DNA of 64,000 nucleotides from Natrinema versiforme (GTDB taxonomy: Archaea; Halobacteriota; Halobacteria; Halobacteriales; Natrialbaceae). A program made the position numbers and the translations under genes. The stretch's first letter is position 1. Each line of letters begins with the position of its first letter. Below, piece after piece: positions 27,047 to 35,774 of the stretch. Location: positions 62,001-126,000 of the forward strand of contig NZ_CP040332.1 of assembly GCF_005576615.1 (NCBI RefSeq), given 5' to 3'. A model generated the notes under the pieces. The model did not search any database. It was not told where the DNA came from and worked only from the letters and a program-made list of their open reading frames with translations.

Positions 27047-27297
27047 CCGTAAGCGCCTCGTGCTTTTCGCGACGGTCCCTCTCGGATACGGAATCCGCCG
27101 TCGCTCGGATCGGCGATGAGGAACTCGTCTGCGGGACGGTCCGTTTGAGCGGGCGTCTGCACCACGCGACCGGTCACCTCGCCCCCCTCGCGGATCGCCC
27201 CGCCGATCGAAGCAACGGTTTCACCCTCACCTGTGAGCGTTCCGTCGGAACCGAAATGGCAGTCGCCTTTCGGGACGGCTCGATTGATCTGTCCCCC
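27043..27297 (-). pseudogene. Gene end coupled to the M20 gene, unidentified
   Basis: A minus-strand frame without a clear start codon reads as a convincing protein end: PKGDCHFGSDGTLTGEGETV, VTGRVVQTPAQTDRPADEF, then FRIREGPSRKARGAYG and a stop. The stop TGA overlaps the ATG of the M20 gene (ATGA), the usual sign of a co-transcribed gene. Upstream, a stop at 27298-27300 interrupts it. In a neighbouring frame 27300-27430 reads TETNVQVYRYVPDRFATEG, which a single frameshift could join. So either the gene has been truncated or shifted, or an unusual start is used. I do not recognise the family. Positions 27431-27754 hold only the palindrome listed next. Confidence 0.45.
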
Positions 27298-27507
27298 TCA
27301 GTTGCGAAACGATCGGGGACGTACCGATACACTTGCACATTCGTCTCTGTTTGCAGCACGATAGACGAATTTCGGTCAGTAATCCAAAAACGTTGTGGGT
27401 CGGCGTTCGTCTGTATATGAGGATCATATTTCTTCCTTAGTTGATTGATACGACTGTGATTGCATTCTACCCATCCAGTCTGCAAGTGACGCCTCATCTC
27501 TTCGAAC

Positions 27508-27524
27508 GTTCGACTATTTTGAAC
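27508..27524. promoter_or_regulatory. GTTC-N9-GAAC palindrome, candidate IclR site
   Basis: GTTCGACTATTTTGAAC lies in the divergent gap between the M20 operon and the IclR gene, about 280 bases before the IclR start. Its layout is shared with five other sites in the window. Confidence 0.45.
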
Positions 27525-27756
27525 GAAACCGCGCCCACGGCGTTGTCGATGGTTGTTCGGGCGAGTGCGATCGGCGATCGATTGCACGACCCTCGACTTC
27601 GGTTCGAGTCGAATATTCCCGTTGTATCCCGAGTCGAGGCTGATTTGCAACGAATCGGCGACGAATAGAACTCTGTTCATCGACTTCCGAAGCAATACGA
27701 ACGATCTAGTTACTTCTCGAGGACACGCGACACATTCGAATACGTTTCGCTGCAAT

Positions 27757-27773
27757 ATTTGAAATATGCGAAC
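27757..27773. promoter_or_regulatory. Degenerate GTTC-N9-GAAC site at the IclR promoter
   Basis: ATTTGAAATATGCGAAC keeps the N9 spacing and right arm of the consensus. Its last 13 bases are identical to the site at 7242-7258 beside the IclR relic. A 13-base palindrome ATATTTGAAATAT (27755-27767) overlaps it. It lies 32-48 bases before the preferred IclR start, where an autoregulatory operator would be expected. Confidence 0.4.
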
Positions 27774-27804
27774 ATTGATGGCGATGGGGGTAATTGATTC
27801 GGGT

Positions 27805-28593
27805 ATGTCAGCAGGCGACCGCGACGATGGGCCGCGAACGCTGAAGACCGTGACGATGGCGTCACGCGTTATCGACGCCGTCCGCGAGAGCGGCGGCGTC
27901 GGCGTTTCGGAACTCGCGACGGAACTCGATGTCTCGAAAAGTACAGCCTACATCCACCTGAAGACGCTCGAGGAGAACGGCTTTCTCGTCCAGAGAGACG
28001 GCCGGTACGAGCTCGCATTCAAATTCTTCGTCCTCGGAGAGTCCGCTCGGAGCCAGAGTCCGCTCTATCGCTACGGCAAACCTAAGGTGGACGAACTCGC
28101 CGACGAGACCGACCAGTACACCCATATCGTCACGGAGGAAAACGGCCGCGGAATCAATCTCTATCAGGTGAAAGGCGAAACCGGTGTCGACGGCGACTAC
28201 CAGTCGGCGAAACTCCAGCAGCGCGATCACCTCCACTACACCGCCTCTGGGAAGGCGATCCTCGCGTACCTTCCGCGCGACCGCGTTGCGGAAATCGTCG
28301 ATCAACACGGCCTCCCCGCACAAACGGCGAACACAATCACCGACCGCGAGACGTTGTTCGATGAACTCGAAACGGTCCGTGACCGAGGGTACGCGTACAA
28401 CGACGAGGAGGAAATCGAGGGGTTCTGTGCCATCGGTGCGCCAGTTCGAAGCCCCACCGGTGACGTGCTCGGGTCGTTAAGCGTGTCAGCCCCGGCGCGG
28501 TTCATGCGCGATGAACAGGCTCGAGATCGTCTCTCCGAACGTGTCATGCGCTCGGCGAACGTGATCGAAGTCAACATCAATATGAGTAGCTGA
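27805..28593 (+). CDS. IclR-family transcriptional regulator
   Basis: Helix-turn-helix regulator with an N-terminal winged helix (VSELATELDVSKSTAYIHLK, about residues 28-47) and the C-terminal IclR effector-binding GAF-like domain ending in IEVNINMSS. Upstream in-frame Met codons exist (27766, 27778, 27784), but the start at 27805 leaves room for the promoter and candidate operator. It is divergent from the M20-DUF3830-dehydrogenase operon and probably controls it, sensing a ureide or acid. A decayed paralogue sits at 7262-7527 and a second intact IclR at 43479. Confidence 0.92.
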   Translation: MSAGDRDDGPRTLKTVTMASRVIDAVRESGGVGVSELATELDVSKSTAYIHLKTLEENGFLVQRDGRYELAFKFFVLGESARSQSPLYRYGKPKVDELADETDQYTHIVTEENGRGINLYQVKGETGVDGDYQSAKLQQRDHLHYTASGKAILAYLPRDRVAEIVDQHGLPAQTANTITDRETLFDELETVRDRGYAYNDEEEIEGFCAIGAPVRSPTGDVLGSLSVSAPARFMRDEQARDRLSERVMRSANVIEVNINMSS

Positions 28594-28606
28594 ACCCCGG
28601 CCGATC

Positions 28607-28623
28607 GTTCGAAATGTTCGAAC
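28607..28623. promoter_or_regulatory. GTTC-N9-GAAC palindrome after the IclR gene
   Basis: GTTCGAAATGTTCGAAC has perfect 7-base arms (GTTCGAA/TTCGAAC) around ATG. It starts 14 bases after the IclR stop. Its core GAAATG matches the GGAATG cores of the sites beside the second IclR gene. Confidence 0.45.
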
Positions 28624-29480
28624 GGAACTTTGCGACTATCGGAGGAGAATTACAAAAATATGGCTGTAAAAATACGCCGATCGAGGAGTCAAACGGACGA
28701 GTCGTTTTCCGAACTACGTCAACCAACCGGGCCTCGATTTGCGTTATCCGTATTTGCCTGCCGACACACTAGTCCGACTCGTCGATGAACTATGGAAAGA
28801 ACCTGATGCGAGTTTATACTCGAAAAGTGAGTTATCAGATGGTATGACGATGGCGTTTCATCTCTCGTTTTTATCCGACACAGTGCTGGGGTGGTTCCGA
28901 TTCTAGCCGAAATCGAACTGGTGTCGGTCACAGCCGTAGTACGTCGGGACCGCAACGCCGTCCGGTGTTCGATCCTTCTCGAGTTGTTGATTGATCTCGT
29001 GAACCCGGTTAGAAACCGACGACCGTCATCGAGTAGCACTGCCTCTCTCGAGTGCTCGAGAAGTGTTTGAACGTGATCAGTGTCCGGAATACGCCCGAAT
29101 ATCGAGTTTACAACTACACTCGTGTTGTTGATCGGTTCGCGAAACCACATCACCTGGCCGAACTGATTGTTGAACCGTCCGGTCACCGACGTAGTCGCAT
29201 AGACGCATCGAACGTCGCTTTCACGCTGGCCCTCGAGGTCGCGAGTCCGAATCCGTCTCCGGGTAGTCGCCGCCCCGTGAGTCTCCGAACAACGCAGGCT
29301 CGGAAAGCCGCAGCTATCGACACCCCATTACCTGCAGATGGTATCTGTGACGGACGAATGGTCTGTCACTCATCTCGTCGCGGCAGCCATATTCCCGACC
29401 TCGTACGTCTTTCTCCCATCTCCCGAATAGAACGGCTACCGAGTCCGACCCGAAGATGGACGCCGGCCGACCACCGCGAG
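28624..29480. other. Intergenic 860 bases without a confident gene
   Basis: Both strands hold open frames of up to about 155 codons (for example minus 29186-28719, and plus 28697-29068 reading VDELWKEPDASLYSKSELS). None has a convincing start, ribosome site or recognisable domain, and composition is mixed. Probably decayed sequence. Confidence 0.4.
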
Positions 29481-30593
29481 TCACTCGAGCGGCCAGTACT
29501 CACTGTGGGCCTGTCTCGCCCGGTCGACTGCCTGTTCGGCGAGGTCCGTATTCCCGGGCATAAACGTGAACGGGTCGTCGATCGCCGACTCGAGTTCGAG
29601 CGCTCCCTCGAGGACGCCGAGCGTCGCATACGCGAGGTGGGTCACGTGATATCCGCCCTCTTGGACGATTGCGAGAGACCCGTCCGCGTACTCGTCCGAT
29701 AGCGTCCGTGCTCTCGCACCGAGTGACTCGAATCCGGGTTTCGTGACGGTGTTTCGCCCCAGTGGATCCATCGTTCCAGCGTCCTGTCCCGCGCTCACGA
29801 GCAGTGCGTCGGGATCGAACGATGCCATCACTGGCTCGACGAGTTCGTCGATCGCGTACCGGTAGCCGTCATCGCCGGTTCCGCCGGGGAACGGAACATT
29901 GACCGTGTATCCCGTCCCGTCGCCCGTCCCTCGTTCGGTGAGATCACAGGACTGCGGATGGGTCTCCTCGTCCCACGACCAATGATCGTTATGGAGACTG
30001 ACGACGAGGACGTCGTCCCGATCGTAGAAGATTTCTTGGGTCCCGTTCGCGTGATGGACATCCCAGTCGAGAACGGCGACGCGGTCCGCTTGCCCCGTCT
30101 CGAGCAGATGGGCTGCAGCGACGGCGACGTTGTTGAAAAAGCAGAAGCCATCGCTTTGGGATGGCTGAGCGTGGTGGCCACTCGGTCGGACGAGCGCGTA
30201 CGGAACGTCCAAGCGGTCGGCGGTAACGGCGTGTTCGGCGGCGTCGATCGCGCCGCCGGCAGCGGTCAGCGCGGCGCGATAGGTTTCCGCGTTACCGCCC
30301 GTTTCCGTCGTGAGTCGACCCCCGCCGTCTTCGGCCCAAGTCCGGATCGCATCGATATACGAAGCGGTGTGGACACGTCTCAGTTCCGATTCGGTCGCCG
30401 GATCGATCTCTGCCCATGTCGTTCTGTCGTCGAGTTCGCTCCGGATAATCGAGACGACGTTCTCGATACGTTCGCGTCGGTCGGGATGGGACTGTTTCAC
30501 CGCCAACCGATCCGTCCAGGGCATATCGAACTCGCCCACCGGTGGAGCGTGTGCTAGCGCCGCGTCGTCGTAGTAGACACACAGGTTGGTCAT
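29481..30593 (-). CDS. Acetylpolyamine amidohydrolase / class II histone deacetylase family
   Basis: Zinc-dependent deacetylase of the arginase-deacetylase fold, 370 residues. Active-site elements are RPSGHHAQPSQSDGFCFFNN (catalytic His pair), VLDWDVHHANGTQE (zinc Asp and His), LLVSAGQDAGTMDPLG (second zinc Asp) and QEGGYHV. In bacteria and archaea this group includes acetylpolyamine amidohydrolases that free putrescine or spermidine from their acetyl forms. Its location beside agmatinase, aminotransferases and a polyamine-type transporter supports that reading over acetoin utilisation or protein deacetylation. Its 5' side faces a divergent half transporter. Confidence 0.85.
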   Translation of the reverse strand: MTNLCVYYDDAALAHAPPVGEFDMPWTDRLAVKQSHPDRRERIENVVSIIRSELDDRTTWAEIDPATESELRRVHTASYIDAIRTWAEDGGGRLTTETGGNAETYRAALTAAGGAIDAAEHAVTADRLDVPYALVRPSGHHAQPSQSDGFCFFNNVAVAAAHLLETGQADRVAVLDWDVHHANGTQEIFYDRDDVLVVSLHNDHWSWDEETHPQSCDLTERGTGDGTGYTVNVPFPGGTGDDGYRYAIDELVEPVMASFDPDALLVSAGQDAGTMDPLGRNTVTKPGFESLGARARTLSDEYADGSLAIVQEGGYHVTHLAYATLGVLEGALELESAIDDPFTFMPGNTDLAEQAVDRARQAHSEYWPLE

Positions 30594-30757
30594 CGGCTTA
30601 CCCGAGCTAGCGAACGCAGTTCGAACGCGGTACCGTGCGGACTATCAGCGGTGGTTGTCTTCTCGGCAGAATCGGTCATGAGATGCTCCATCTAGCACGG
30701 TCACACAGTGGTCGATGAAAAAGGTATAGATGATCGGAACGCGTTCTTTCAGACGAT

Positions 30758-31180
30758 ATGATACGAACGAACTACGTTTTCTGGGCACTAGTCGCGTGTC
30801 TCTCCTACTCGTTTGTCCCGCCGCTCGTTCGAGTCGCAACGCGAGAGATACCGAGTACCGTTGCAGCGCTCATTTCGAACATCATTCTCGTAAGCCTCAT
30901 TCTCCTCGTACTCGCGCTCACCGACGAGGATGTCGTTCACCATCTCCGGACCGATAGCGCGATTTATCTGTACGTCGCAGGCCTGTTTCTCGGCGTCGGA
31001 ATCTTGGCGTACTATCGCGCACTCGAGTTCGGACCGGTCAGCATCGTCGTGCCCCTCTTTGCGATGTTCATCGTCGGCGGGTCGGTCATCGGCGTGCTCG
31101 TCCTCGACGAGTCGATGACGGTGCGAAACGGGTTCGGGATCGTTCTCGCCGTCGCCGCGATATATCTCCTCTCGACGTGA
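30758..31180 (+). CDS. EamA-type small transporter (single domain)
   Basis: A 140-residue membrane protein with about five helices, a single EamA domain where typical drug/metabolite exporters have two. Helices include FWALVACLSYSFVPPLVRVA, NIILVSLILLVLALT, IYLYVAGLFLGVGILAYY and FGIVLAVAAIYLL; the EamA ending VLDESMTVRNGFGIVLA is intact. It probably works as a homodimer, as do SMR-like and other half-length members. It is divergent from the deacetylase, and its stop nearly touches that of the aminotransferase. A polyamine or amino acid export role is possible from context only. Confidence 0.82.
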   Translation: MIRTNYVFWALVACLSYSFVPPLVRVATREIPSTVAALISNIILVSLILLVLALTDEDVVHHLRTDSAIYLYVAGLFLGVGILAYYRALEFGPVSIVVPLFAMFIVGGSVIGVLVLDESMTVRNGFGIVLAVAAIYLLST

Positions 31181-31181
31181 G

Positions 31182-32351
31182 TTACCACCATCGGTTTTCG
31201 CGCAGCCGATCGAGCGCGTCTCGGATCGTCGACTCGTTTCTCGAGAAGGTAAATCGGATCCAGTCCGCATCGGCGTCGGGATCCGTGTAGAAGCTACTTC
31301 CCGGGACGGCGGCGACGCCCGCCTCGCGGATGAGTCGGTAACAGAACTCGATGTCGTCTTCGTCCGTCGGATACCTCGCCATGATGTAATACGCGCCGTC
31401 GGGCTTGACGGGCTCGAGCCCGATCTCGACGAGCCCGTCGTAAAGCAGGTCGCGGCGACGTTCGTAGGAGTCCGACAGCTCCTCGTAGTACGAGTCGGGC
31501 AGCGAGAGCGCCTCGACTCCTGCTCGCTGGAACGGCGTCGGGGCACAGATAGTCGCGTAATCGTGGACCTTCCGCAGTTCCTTCGAGAGGTACTCCGGGG
31601 CGAGACAGAAGCCGACGCGCCAGCCGGTAACGCTGAACGTCTTCGACATCCCGGTACAGACGATCGTTCGGTCGGCGAGATCGCCGACCTCGACCGGACT
31701 GAGATAGTCGTCGGTGTAGACGATGTGCTCGTAAATCTCGTCAGTGAGCAGAATGAGATCGTGCTCGAAGACGATCTCTTCGATCCGCTCGAGTTCCTCG
31801 CGGGTGAAGACTTTCCCGGTCGGATTCATCGGCGTGTTGAGGACGAGAATCCGAGCGTCTTCGGCCGCGGCCGCGAGCCGATCGTAGTCGAGCTCGAGGT
31901 CGTCGGTAATATCGAGGGGGATCGCCGTCGCACCGGCGAACTGACTCGCCGGAATGTAACTCTCGTATACCGGTTCGAAGTAGATCACCTCGTCACCAGG
32001 GCCCGCGAGCGCGAGCATCGTCGACATGATCGCCTCGCTCGTGCCGCTCGTGATCGTCACCTCGGTCTCGGAGTCGTATTCGACCCCCTTCCACGCCGCA
32101 TATCGTTCCGCGACGGCCTCGCGGAGGTCCGGCAGCCCCCATGTGATCGTGTACTGACTCTCGGCGTCGATCGCCTCCTTGGCCGCCGTCCGAATCTCGG
32201 TCGGTGTCTCGCCGACATCGGGGATCCCCTGCGAGAGGTTGATCGCGTCCCGACTGAGCGCCTCCCGGGTCATCTCGCGGATGACCGACTCGGCGACGCC
32301 CGCCGTCCGCCGCGTCCCGACAGCATCGTCCGGACGTCTTCGATCACTCAT
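31182..32351 (-). CDS. Class I/II pyridoxal-phosphate aminotransferase
   Basis: Fold type I PLP enzyme, 389 residues. The PLP-binding Lys is in TGMSKTFSVTGWRVGF. The cofactor Asn/Asp/Tyr region includes NTPMNPTGKVFTREEL and LLTDEIYEHIVY, and the carboxylate-binding Arg is in WIRFTFSRNE. It resembles the aspartate/aromatic aminotransferase subgroup. It follows agmatinase after 67 bases in the same direction and may share its transcript. In this setting it could remove amino groups from polyamine-derived aminoaldehydes or amino acids, using 2-oxoglutarate; the substrate is unknown. Confidence 0.88.
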   Translation of the reverse strand: MSDRRRPDDAVGTRRTAGVAESVIREMTREALSRDAINLSQGIPDVGETPTEIRTAAKEAIDAESQYTITWGLPDLREAVAERYAAWKGVEYDSETEVTITSGTSEAIMSTMLALAGPGDEVIYFEPVYESYIPASQFAGATAIPLDITDDLELDYDRLAAAAEDARILVLNTPMNPTGKVFTREELERIEEIVFEHDLILLTDEIYEHIVYTDDYLSPVEVGDLADRTIVCTGMSKTFSVTGWRVGFCLAPEYLSKELRKVHDYATICAPTPFQRAGVEALSLPDSYYEELSDSYERRRDLLYDGLVEIGLEPVKPDGAYYIMARYPTDEDDIEFCYRLIREAGVAAVPGSSFYTDPDADADWIRFTFSRNESTIRDALDRLRENRWW

Positions 32352-32418
32352 CGGTATCTTGCTCCGTGTTCGTCCGGACGATTAGCGCCGTCTTCGCGGT
32401 TGTACTCTCCATTGTGAG

Positions 32419-33432
32419 TCACTCCGCAAACAGTCGCTCGAGGAGGGTAACCAAGAGGTACGAGGCGAGCCGCTCGGTCCCTTCGCTCGAGTCGTACCGA
32501 GGTGCGACCTCCATCATGTCGACGGCTCCGACATCGTCGTGGGCACCGAGCACTTCCATTACCTTGAGCGCCTGATTGGAGGTTAGCCCGCCGGGGACCG
32601 GCGTCCCGGTACCGGGTGCGGTTCCCGGATCGACGGCGTCGATGTCGAAGGTGACGTAGACCGCATCGGTGTCCTCGGCGGCGGCTTCGATCGCTGCTTC
32701 GACGACGGGAACGATACCGCGCTCCTCGATTTCCCGCATGGGGAAGAGGTTCAATCCGGTCTCCTCAGCGAAGTCGAAGAACGCGGGCGATTCGTAGCCG
32801 CGGATACCGACCTGACTGACGGCGTCGTAATCGACGTATGGCGAGTCCGCGATCCGCGCCGTGCTCGAGCCGTGGAAATCGGTTCCGAAGAGTGGGCTCT
32901 CGGAGACGGTATCGGTGTGGGCGTCGATCTGTACGAAGCCGACTCGTTCGTGGTCCGCACCCTCGGCGAAGCCGCGAAACGCCGGGAATGTACAGTAGTG
33001 GTCGCCGCCGAGCATGACCGGAAACGTCTGCGACGCTATCGTAGACATGTGAGCGGTGATGCTCCGCCCCGTCGTCTCGCGATCCATCGGGAAGACCGGG
33101 GCGTCGCCGACGTCCGCGACGGTGAGGTCGTCGAAATTAACTTGCTTCCCGGTCTGCATATTCGTGAGCCCGCCTTTGTACTCCGAGAGATAGGCCCACC
33201 ACCCGCTCGCTCGTCGGATCGCACCGGGTCCGTATCGTGCCCCCGGTCGGTTAGAGACCGCTCCGTCGTACGGAACGCCGAACACCGCTGCGTCGACGTC
33301 CTCGACCGCACCGATGTCCCGCGGATCGGCCTTGAGGAACGTATCGAGACCGGCGTACGCGAGTTCGACCTCGGACCCGGAAACGGACTCACGGAACGCG
33401 GCCGCCCCGTGTCGGTTCTCGGAGTCACTCAT
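32419..33432 (-). CDS. speB: Agmatinase / ureohydrolase family
   Basis: Manganese ureohydrolase that splits agmatine into putrescine and urea, 337 residues from MSDSENRHG. Metal-binding motifs are MLGGDHYCTFPA, QIDAHTDTVSES and VTFDIDAVDPGTAPGTGTPV, all intact. The frame extends 28 codons further upstream, but that part lies within the preceding gene, and the start at 33432 gives an 8-base overlap with that gene's stop. Urea released here can feed the urease operon. Guanidinobutyrase or arginase activity cannot be excluded, because members of this family are easily confused. Confidence 0.88.
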   Translation of the reverse strand: MSDSENRHGAAAFRESVSGSEVELAYAGLDTFLKADPRDIGAVEDVDAAVFGVPYDGAVSNRPGARYGPGAIRRASGWWAYLSEYKGGLTNMQTGKQVNFDDLTVADVGDAPVFPMDRETTGRSITAHMSTIASQTFPVMLGGDHYCTFPAFRGFAEGADHERVGFVQIDAHTDTVSESPLFGTDFHGSSTARIADSPYVDYDAVSQVGIRGYESPAFFDFAEETGLNLFPMREIEERGIVPVVEAAIEAAAEDTDAVYVTFDIDAVDPGTAPGTGTPVPGGLTSNQALKVMEVLGAHDDVGAVDMMEVAPRYDSSEGTERLASYLLVTLLERLFAE

Positions 33433-33679
33433 TCGAACCACGGATGACCTCCCCGAGTTGTGCCGTCGCAGTTCCGATGATCGCACCGTTGGTCTGGCCC
33501 GCGTTCGTGACCGCAATGCCGGAAAACGGGTCGAGATCGGGAGTTACCCTGCCGTCCCCGAGTGTACAGATGTCGACCCACTCGACTGGACCGTCTCGAT
33601 CGTTCTGGATCGACGCTGCGTAATCGTCAGACTGTGACTCCACCGCTCCGTCCGTCGTTTGTGATGTGCCGTTCGTCAT
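33425..33679 (-). CDS. Small hypothetical protein coupled to agmatinase
   Basis: An 84-residue acidic protein from MTNGTSQTTDG (a Met six codons earlier at 33697 is possible). It ends NAGQTNGAIIGTATAQLGEV followed by IRGSNE, an uncharged Gly/Ala/Thr stretch that looks folded. There is no signal peptide or known domain. Its stop overlaps the agmatinase start by 8 bases and a palindrome lies just upstream of it, so it is probably the first gene of the agmatinase operon. It may be a small accessory subunit, or the remaining end of a longer gene. Confidence 0.55.
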   Translation of the reverse strand: MTNGTSQTTDGAVESQSDDYAASIQNDRDGPVEWVDICTLGDGRVTPDLDPFSGIAVTNAGQTNGAIIGTATAQLGEVIRGSNE

Positions 33680-33692
33680 TCTCTCACAAGCC

Positions 33693-33706
33693 GGCAACGA
33701 GTTGCC
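33693..33706. promoter_or_regulatory. Palindrome at the agmatinase operon promoter
   Basis: GGCAACGAGTTGCC, perfect 6-base arms around GA, 14 bases before the preferred start of the small gene. A TATA-like element (cataaaag on the plus strand, about 33731-33738) lies about 25 bases behind it, so the palindrome covers the expected transcription start. Confidence 0.45.
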
Positions 33707-33882
33707 ATCGTATGTGTTGACGCAGCGGGCATAAAAGGTTACGGGGATACGGGGATATCGGCCGAAAAGCTCGCTAGACCGGTTATCAAATCACGCTCTT
33801 CGTCACAGACGGCAAGAATCGGCCAGCGGTCACGCCGATACCCAAACCTTGGTGTGGGACGTCCGCTACTGTCTTTGCATAC

Positions 33883-34929
33883 ATGGCACCGGAGCTCGAC
33901 AGGCGGACGTACGATCTCCTCCGGCTGGTCGACCGGCACGCCCCGATCGGCAGCATCCAACTCGTCGAACTGATGCAACTACACGGGTACGATATCAAAG
34001 ACCGGACGATCAGACTCACGCTTTCGGAACTCGACGAGCTCGGCCTCACGGAGAAGGTTCCCGGAAAAGGCCGACGGCTCACCGAGAGCGGGCGAATGGA
34101 ACTCGAGCAAGGAGACGTCAACAGCCGCCTCGAGCAGATTCGCGCACGCATCGCAGCACTGACGAGCCGCGTGAGCTACGATCCGATCGAGGACACCGGC
34201 AGCACCGTCGCTTCGGCCGCGTTTCTCGACGCTGCGGACATCGACGAAACGCTTCGGCTTCTCGAACGGCTCGACTCGCTCCCGTTCGGCCCGATTCCGG
34301 TCTCACTCGAGGAGAGCGGCGAGGACGAACCGGGCGACTACCGGTTACTCACGTCCTCGAGTATCACCCTCGACGGTGTCTTGCTATCCCACGGGGTCAA
34401 CGCCGATCTCTCGACGGCGGGTGTCCTCGAGTACGAGCCGGTCGAAGCGACCACGGCCGAAGCGGACGCCGGCCAGTCGGGCGTCGAACACGGCGGCCGG
34501 ATCGTTCGATACGTCGACGTGATCAACGGCGAGGGCTCGTCGATCGACGTTATTTCGCTCCTGATCGAAGCCGGCCGAAGCGATGTCACGAGCGTTATCG
34601 AAGGCGGGGAGACCGGTCTCCTCATCGGCGACGACCGCGAGTTTCCGATCAACAGGTACGAAGAAGCCCGAGATCTCGCCGTCGCGAATCGCAGTTCGCT
34701 CGGGGGCGTACTCGATTTCCGGCGGCCGCGCGAACAGGAGCAACATCCGGGCGGCAACTCGGCGTGGGCGTTCGGTTCGATCACCTACGTCGGCGCGGGC
34801 GAACTACTGCTCACGACCCTTCGCGAGTACGGTCTCTCCGACTCCTGGGAAACGCTGTACGGAACGATCGCGAGGAACAGACTCGAGTCGGTGCAAGCGG
34901 TGTCTCATGCGCCGCCGCTCGACGAGTAA
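33883..34929 (+). CDS. NrpR-like nitrogen regulator (first copy)
   Basis: Transcriptional regulator with an N-terminal NrpR-type winged helix (about residues 5-70; RTYDLLRLVDRHAPIGSIQ, DIKDRTIRLTLSELDELGLT) and a single NrpR/DUF128 effector domain (about 80-330; VSLEESGEDEPGDYRLLTSS, ITLDGVLLSHGVNADLSTAG). In methanogens NrpR represses nitrogen-assimilation genes and is released by 2-oxoglutarate. This copy is monocistronic and converges on the C-N hydrolase gene, overlapping its end by 25 bases. A second copy lies at 39994. The two bracket the polyamine transporter operon, so they probably control polyamine use in response to nitrogen status. Confidence 0.88.
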   Translation: MAPELDRRTYDLLRLVDRHAPIGSIQLVELMQLHGYDIKDRTIRLTLSELDELGLTEKVPGKGRRLTESGRMELEQGDVNSRLEQIRARIAALTSRVSYDPIEDTGSTVASAAFLDAADIDETLRLLERLDSLPFGPIPVSLEESGEDEPGDYRLLTSSSITLDGVLLSHGVNADLSTAGVLEYEPVEATTAEADAGQSGVEHGGRIVRYVDVINGEGSSIDVISLLIEAGRSDVTSVIEGGETGLLIGDDREFPINRYEEARDLAVANRSSLGGVLDFRRPREQEQHPGGNSAWAFGSITYVGAGELLLTTLREYGLSDSWETLYGTIARNRLESVQAVSHAPPLDE

Positions 34930-35774
34930 CCGAGATCGTAGACGTCCGGTCGACGGTCCGCGAGCACGTCGTCCCGGCCCGTCAGTCGCTTGCTCCGTGC
35001 TCGCGGTAGGTCGCAATCGGCCAGTACGGTGTGTTCTCCCGTCCGCGGCGCGGGACCTGCGAGCGGAACGCCGATCGGATCGACGACGACGCTCTGGCCC
35101 TCGAACGATGTCCCGCGTTCGGTGCCCGCTCGATCCGCACAGGCGATGAATACGCGGTTCGCGTTCGCGTGTGCGATCGTCTGGTGGACTCCCATCGTCC
35201 AGCCGGCCTGTCGCTCGGCGTTTACGGCTGCCCCCTCCCCGGCCGGCTCGGGGACCCAGTTCGTCGGCACAGCGATGAGATCGGCGCCAGCGCGGGCCTG
35301 CGTGATCGTCTGTTCCGGAAACCAGAGGTCGTTGCAGATCTGTACGCCGAGCCGGCCGAACGGCGTCTCGAAAACCGGCGCATCGTCACCGGGATCGAAC
35401 CACCGCTTCTCCTCGTTCCAGCGGTGGACCTTCCGATAGACGCCCTCGATGCCGTCCGGCGAGACGATCAGCGCGCTGTTGTAGAACGCGCCGCCGTCGG
35501 CCTCGGCGAACCCGCCGACGATCCACGTGTCGGTCTCGGCGGCGACCGTTTCCCACGCACGGCCGGTCGGGCCGTCCCTCGGTTCGGCCAGCGCCGCGAC
35601 TTCCTCGATCGAGTCGAACACGTACCCCGTGGTCGAAAGTTCCGGCAGAACGACGAGATCGGCGCTCGCGTTCTCCCGGACGATGTCGACGGTCCGGTCC
35701 CGATTCGGTTCGACGGCACCGAACTCCGGGATCGTCTGTGCGACCGCGACTCGAGTGGCGGTCGGCGAATTCAC
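34905..35774 (-). CDS. Carbon-nitrogen hydrolase (nitrilase superfamily)
   Basis: Amidase of the nitrilase superfamily, 289 residues, with the Glu-Lys-Cys triad: LVVLPELSTTGYVF, GVYRKVHRW and LGVQICNDLWFPE. It begins at a GTG (35774) overlapping the stop of the fused permease gene (GTGA); the frame is open far upstream, but that part is antisense-like. N-carbamoylputrescine amidase is one candidate given the polyamine context, but the window shows no agmatine deiminase to make that substrate. Other omega-amides such as those from acyl-polyamines or 2-oxoglutaramate are alternatives. It is the last gene of the transporter operon. Confidence 0.87.
   Translation of the reverse strand: MNSPTATRVAVAQTIPEFGAVEPNRDRTVDIVRENASADLVVLPELSTTGYVFDSIEEVAALAEPRDGPTGRAWETVAAETDTWIVGGFAEADGGAFYNSALIVSPDGIEGVYRKVHRWNEEKRWFDPGDDAPVFETPFGRLGVQICNDLWFPEQTITQARAGADLIAVPTNWVPEPAGEGAAVNAERQAGWTMGVHQTIAHANANRVFIACADRAGTERGTSFEGQSVVVDPIGVPLAGPAPRTGEHTVLADCDLPRARSKRLTGRDDVLADRRPDVYDLGYSSSGGA

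Noticed and set aside
28719-29186. 155-codon minus-strand open frame
   Set aside because: No start signal, no domain, and mixed composition; kept only as part of the gap description.
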